Of a stretch of 64,000 nt of DNA, positions 62,529 through 64,000 are shown piece after piece. This stretch comes from Verrucomicrobiia bacterium. Its GTDB lineage: Bacteria > Verrucomicrobiota > Verrucomicrobiia > Limisphaerales > JAEYXS01. A model generated the notes under the pieces. It was not told the origin of the DNA. It saw only the letters and a list, made by a program, of their open reading frames with translations, and ran no database searches. The stretch is taken from NCBI GenBank assembly GCA_036405135.1, contig DASWYF010000048.1, positions 1-64,000 on the forward strand, in the 5' to 3' direction. Numbering within the stretch: position 1 is the first letter of the stretch; each line of letters begins with the position of its first letter. A program made the translations under genes and the position numbers.

Positions 62529-63503
62529 ATGGCTAAGAACGGTACCAGCGCCAGTGAAGGAAATCCCGCCAAGGGAGGCCCTGTCGTGTTTGCCGAAGCC
62601 ACCGCATGGCGGCCTGTAGGTTCAGGTTGGCAACCGCTCTTCGGCAGCTTCCAAGGCCTTGGTTTCAGTGTAGAATGGCATGATTTCACTAACAAAGAGG
62701 AACTGGACTGGTCTGCTAGTTTTCATCCGGATTGCATAGAGCTTTGCTTGAACTTGAGCGGCGAAGGTTTCGTCGAAGGCGGGGGTACGCGCTCTGACAT
62801 CGCACCCCTGAGCGTGGCGTTTTACCGGCAAGGTGAGGAGAGATTGATCGGTCGTCGTCTGGCCGGACAGCAACATCAGTTCCTTACAATTGAATTTTCC
62901 CGCACGTTCCTGCAAACGCACTTGGATGCTTTGGGGAAAAAATTGCATCCGCTCGTGCGGGCGTTCGTGGATGGCAAACCTTCACCTGTCGGTCCTGCCT
63001 TTCCGCAGCGGCTCACAGCGGCGCAGCAACAACTCGTGGAAGTCTTGCGCCAGCCGCCCGTCTTCGCTGCCGCGCAACCGCTCTGGTATCAGTGCAAGGT
63101 GCTGGAGATGGCGCTCACATTCTTCATGCAAGTGGTGGAGGAAAAAGAGCAGCCTGCCTCGCGTCAAAGCCGTACTGCGCAAGAACGCGTGGAGCAAGTC
63201 ATCTTCCTGTTACGCCAAGATTTGTGCGAGCCGCCTTCGCTCGAAGAACTCGGCAAGAAAATCGGCTGCAGCCCATTCTATCTCAGCCGCACTTTCTCCC
63301 AGGTCACCAGCCAGACCATCCCGCAATATCTCCGCCGTCTGCGCATGGAGAAGGCCGCAGAACTCCTGCAATCCGGTGAATACAACGTGACCGAGGCAGC
63401 GATGGAAGTGGGCTACAACAGCCCCAGCCATTTCAGCCAGGCCTTCCACGAAACCTACGGCTGCTGCCCGGGTCTTTATCCCCTCGGCGCCCGCCGCAAG
63501 TAG
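62529..63503 (+). CDS. PchR-like AraC-family transcriptional regulator
   Basis: A 324-residue AraC/XylS regulator. The C-terminal HTH pair is PSLEELGKKIGCSPFYLSRT and NVTEAAMEVGYNSPSHFSQA. The N-terminal domain shows DCIELCLNLSGEGFVEGGG and LAGQQHQFLTIEFS, resembling PchR-type siderophore-responsive regulators. The ATG at 62529 is one codon after a TTG. The Fur-like palindrome just upstream supports an iron-linked role, but no siderophore genes are in view. Confidence 0.85.
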   Translation: MAKNGTSASEGNPAKGGPVVFAEATAWRPVGSGWQPLFGSFQGLGFSVEWHDFTNKEELDWSASFHPDCIELCLNLSGEGFVEGGGTRSDIAPLSVAFYRQGEERLIGRRLAGQQHQFLTIEFSRTFLQTHLDALGKKLHPLVRAFVDGKPSPVGPAFPQRLTAAQQQLVEVLRQPPVFAAAQPLWYQCKVLEMALTFFMQVVEEKEQPASRQSRTAQERVEQVIFLLRQDLCEPPSLEELGKKIGCSPFYLSRTFSQVTSQTIPQYLRRLRMEKAAELLQSGEYNVTEAAMEVGYNSPSHFSQAFHETYGCCPGLYPLGARRK

Positions 63504-63758
63504 CGGAGCGTGCCCGCCTGCCCCGTACCAGTAGGTCGGGGTCCTCGGGCACAGCAACTTTCATTAGCAAAGGCGGCTCACTTATCGCCTGAATCTCCGC
63601 GCGAAACCTCTTTGCGTCTGCCTCAACAATTCTGAAAGCCGACTAAACCATTTCACCTTGCTGTGCCCGGGACGGGCACTCTCCACCCCGCAACCTCCCG
63701 ACGATTTTTGTCAACGCCGGGGCAGCGCGTTTTCCCCTGATGCGCTTTCTTATGTCTC
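63504..63758. other. Intergenic region with repeated GTGCCCG/CGGGCAC hairpins
   Basis: No gene is visible. GTGCCCG with CGGGCAC and CCCCG with CGGGG pair around 63511-63551, and a second compact GTGCCCGGGACGGGCAC is at about 63664. Neither has a T-tract. They are short palindromic words like the other dispersed repeats. Confidence 0.4.
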
Positions 63759-64000
63759 ATGTATTGCGTCAATCTGAATACCGGTGAGACGACCTTCCGC
63801 ACCGTCCGGCCCAAGGCCGGACATGTGGAACTCGTCGTCATGCCGGAGCATCAACCCTCCCTGCGCGTAGGCATGGAACTGCGCGATGGCGTCTGGGAGA
63901 CAGAAACGCATCTGCCCGCCGGCTGGCTCTTCTACGCCTTCGAAGTCGATGGCCGTCTCGACTGGGATCGCGACGCCAGCCGCCTTCGCACCCGCAGTGG
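63759..64000 (+). CDS. Partial gene, CBM48/AMPK-glycogen-binding-like N-terminus
   Basis: An ATG at 63759 opens a frame to the right edge of the window. The 80 residues seen begin MYCVNLNTGETTFRTVRPKA and continue with HVELVVMPEHQPSLRV, then DGVWETETHLPAGWLFYAFE and VDGRLDWD. The pattern of strand, x-DG-x-W-E, LP-G and YFVDG is that of E-set/CBM48 glycogen-binding domains found on branching enzymes and isoamylases. The rest of the protein is outside the window. Confidence 0.5.
   Translation, partial: MYCVNLNTGETTFRTVRPKAGHVELVVMPEHQPSLRVGMELRDGVWETETHLPAGWLFYAFEVDGRLDWDRDASRLRTRS

Overview
The window reads as a chromosome segment of a Verrucomicrobiota bacterium, probably near the Pedosphaera/Limisphaerales group. 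That placement is inferred from gene content, not from a marker phylogeny. The clues are a pseudopilin with an [13 protein letters not shown] helix and an H-X9-DG tail (1787), a GspF/PilC-like protein, secreted LamG, FG-GAP and sialidase-fold proteins, a secreted Gfo/Idh/MocA protein, a PEP-CTERM-like anchor, and many dispersed intergenic repeats. Coding density is high and both strands are used in short operons. There is no insertion sequence, prophage or CRISPR array.

Layout. 1-11 kb: LptF/G permease, YezD-like peptide, pseudopilin with a lipoprotein and a Sel1 protein, GspF-like protein, TsaC/Sua5 enzyme, TolC-type porin, LysR regulator with a large Sel1 protein. 11-18.6 kb: SDR oxidoreductase, composite palindromic repeat, Lhr-like helicase, clpP-clpX, class I aminotransferase. 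18.7-28 kb (minus strand): glpK-glpD with a LamG protein, then comM-modE-modA-modB-modC with a visible ModE operator before modA. 28-32 kb: DUF1499 protein, then a non-coding block of about 790 bp with three parS-type sites and eroded tRNA-like pieces, then mnmG carrying a fourth parS-type site inside the gene. 32-36.7 kb: YkgJ and GNAT genes, a VOC-hypothetical-esterase operon, nrdR with an overlapping partner gene. 36.9-43.2 kb: secreted proteins, an ECF sigma operon with membrane partners, a DUF2185-like gene and a STAS-like gene. 43.3-49 kb: pgi, lemA, a Gfo/Idh/MocA gene, tRNA-Val(GAC), ffh, tRNA-Tyr(GTA). 49-64 kb: a long repeat-rich gap, ankyrin-DUF4253 protein, HEAT-like protein, a frameshifted paralogue of the 38.9-40.4 kb gene, sialidase-fold lipoprotein, NarL-type response regulator, PocR-AraC regulator, cNMP-binding protein, Na+/H+ antiporter-like protein, PchR-like AraC regulator behind a Fur-like palindrome, and the start of a CBM48-like protein.

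What works together. The Mod genes form a self-contained molybdate uptake unit with its own short ModE repressor. GlpK and GlpD channel glycerol to dihydroxyacetone phosphate. ClpP and ClpX form one protease. The parS-type cluster beside mnmG marks a probable centromere region, so the window likely lies near oriC; parA and parB are not in it.

The least ordinary material is non-coding: duplicated parS modules, tRNA remnants, and at least two families of structured palindromic repeats. Repeat sequence has also entered coding regions, inside the Lhr-like helicase, at its C-terminus, and at the end of a ModC that lacks a TOBE domain. Two genes show probable single-base frameshifts, the pseudopilin leader near 1818 and the paralogue near 54240.
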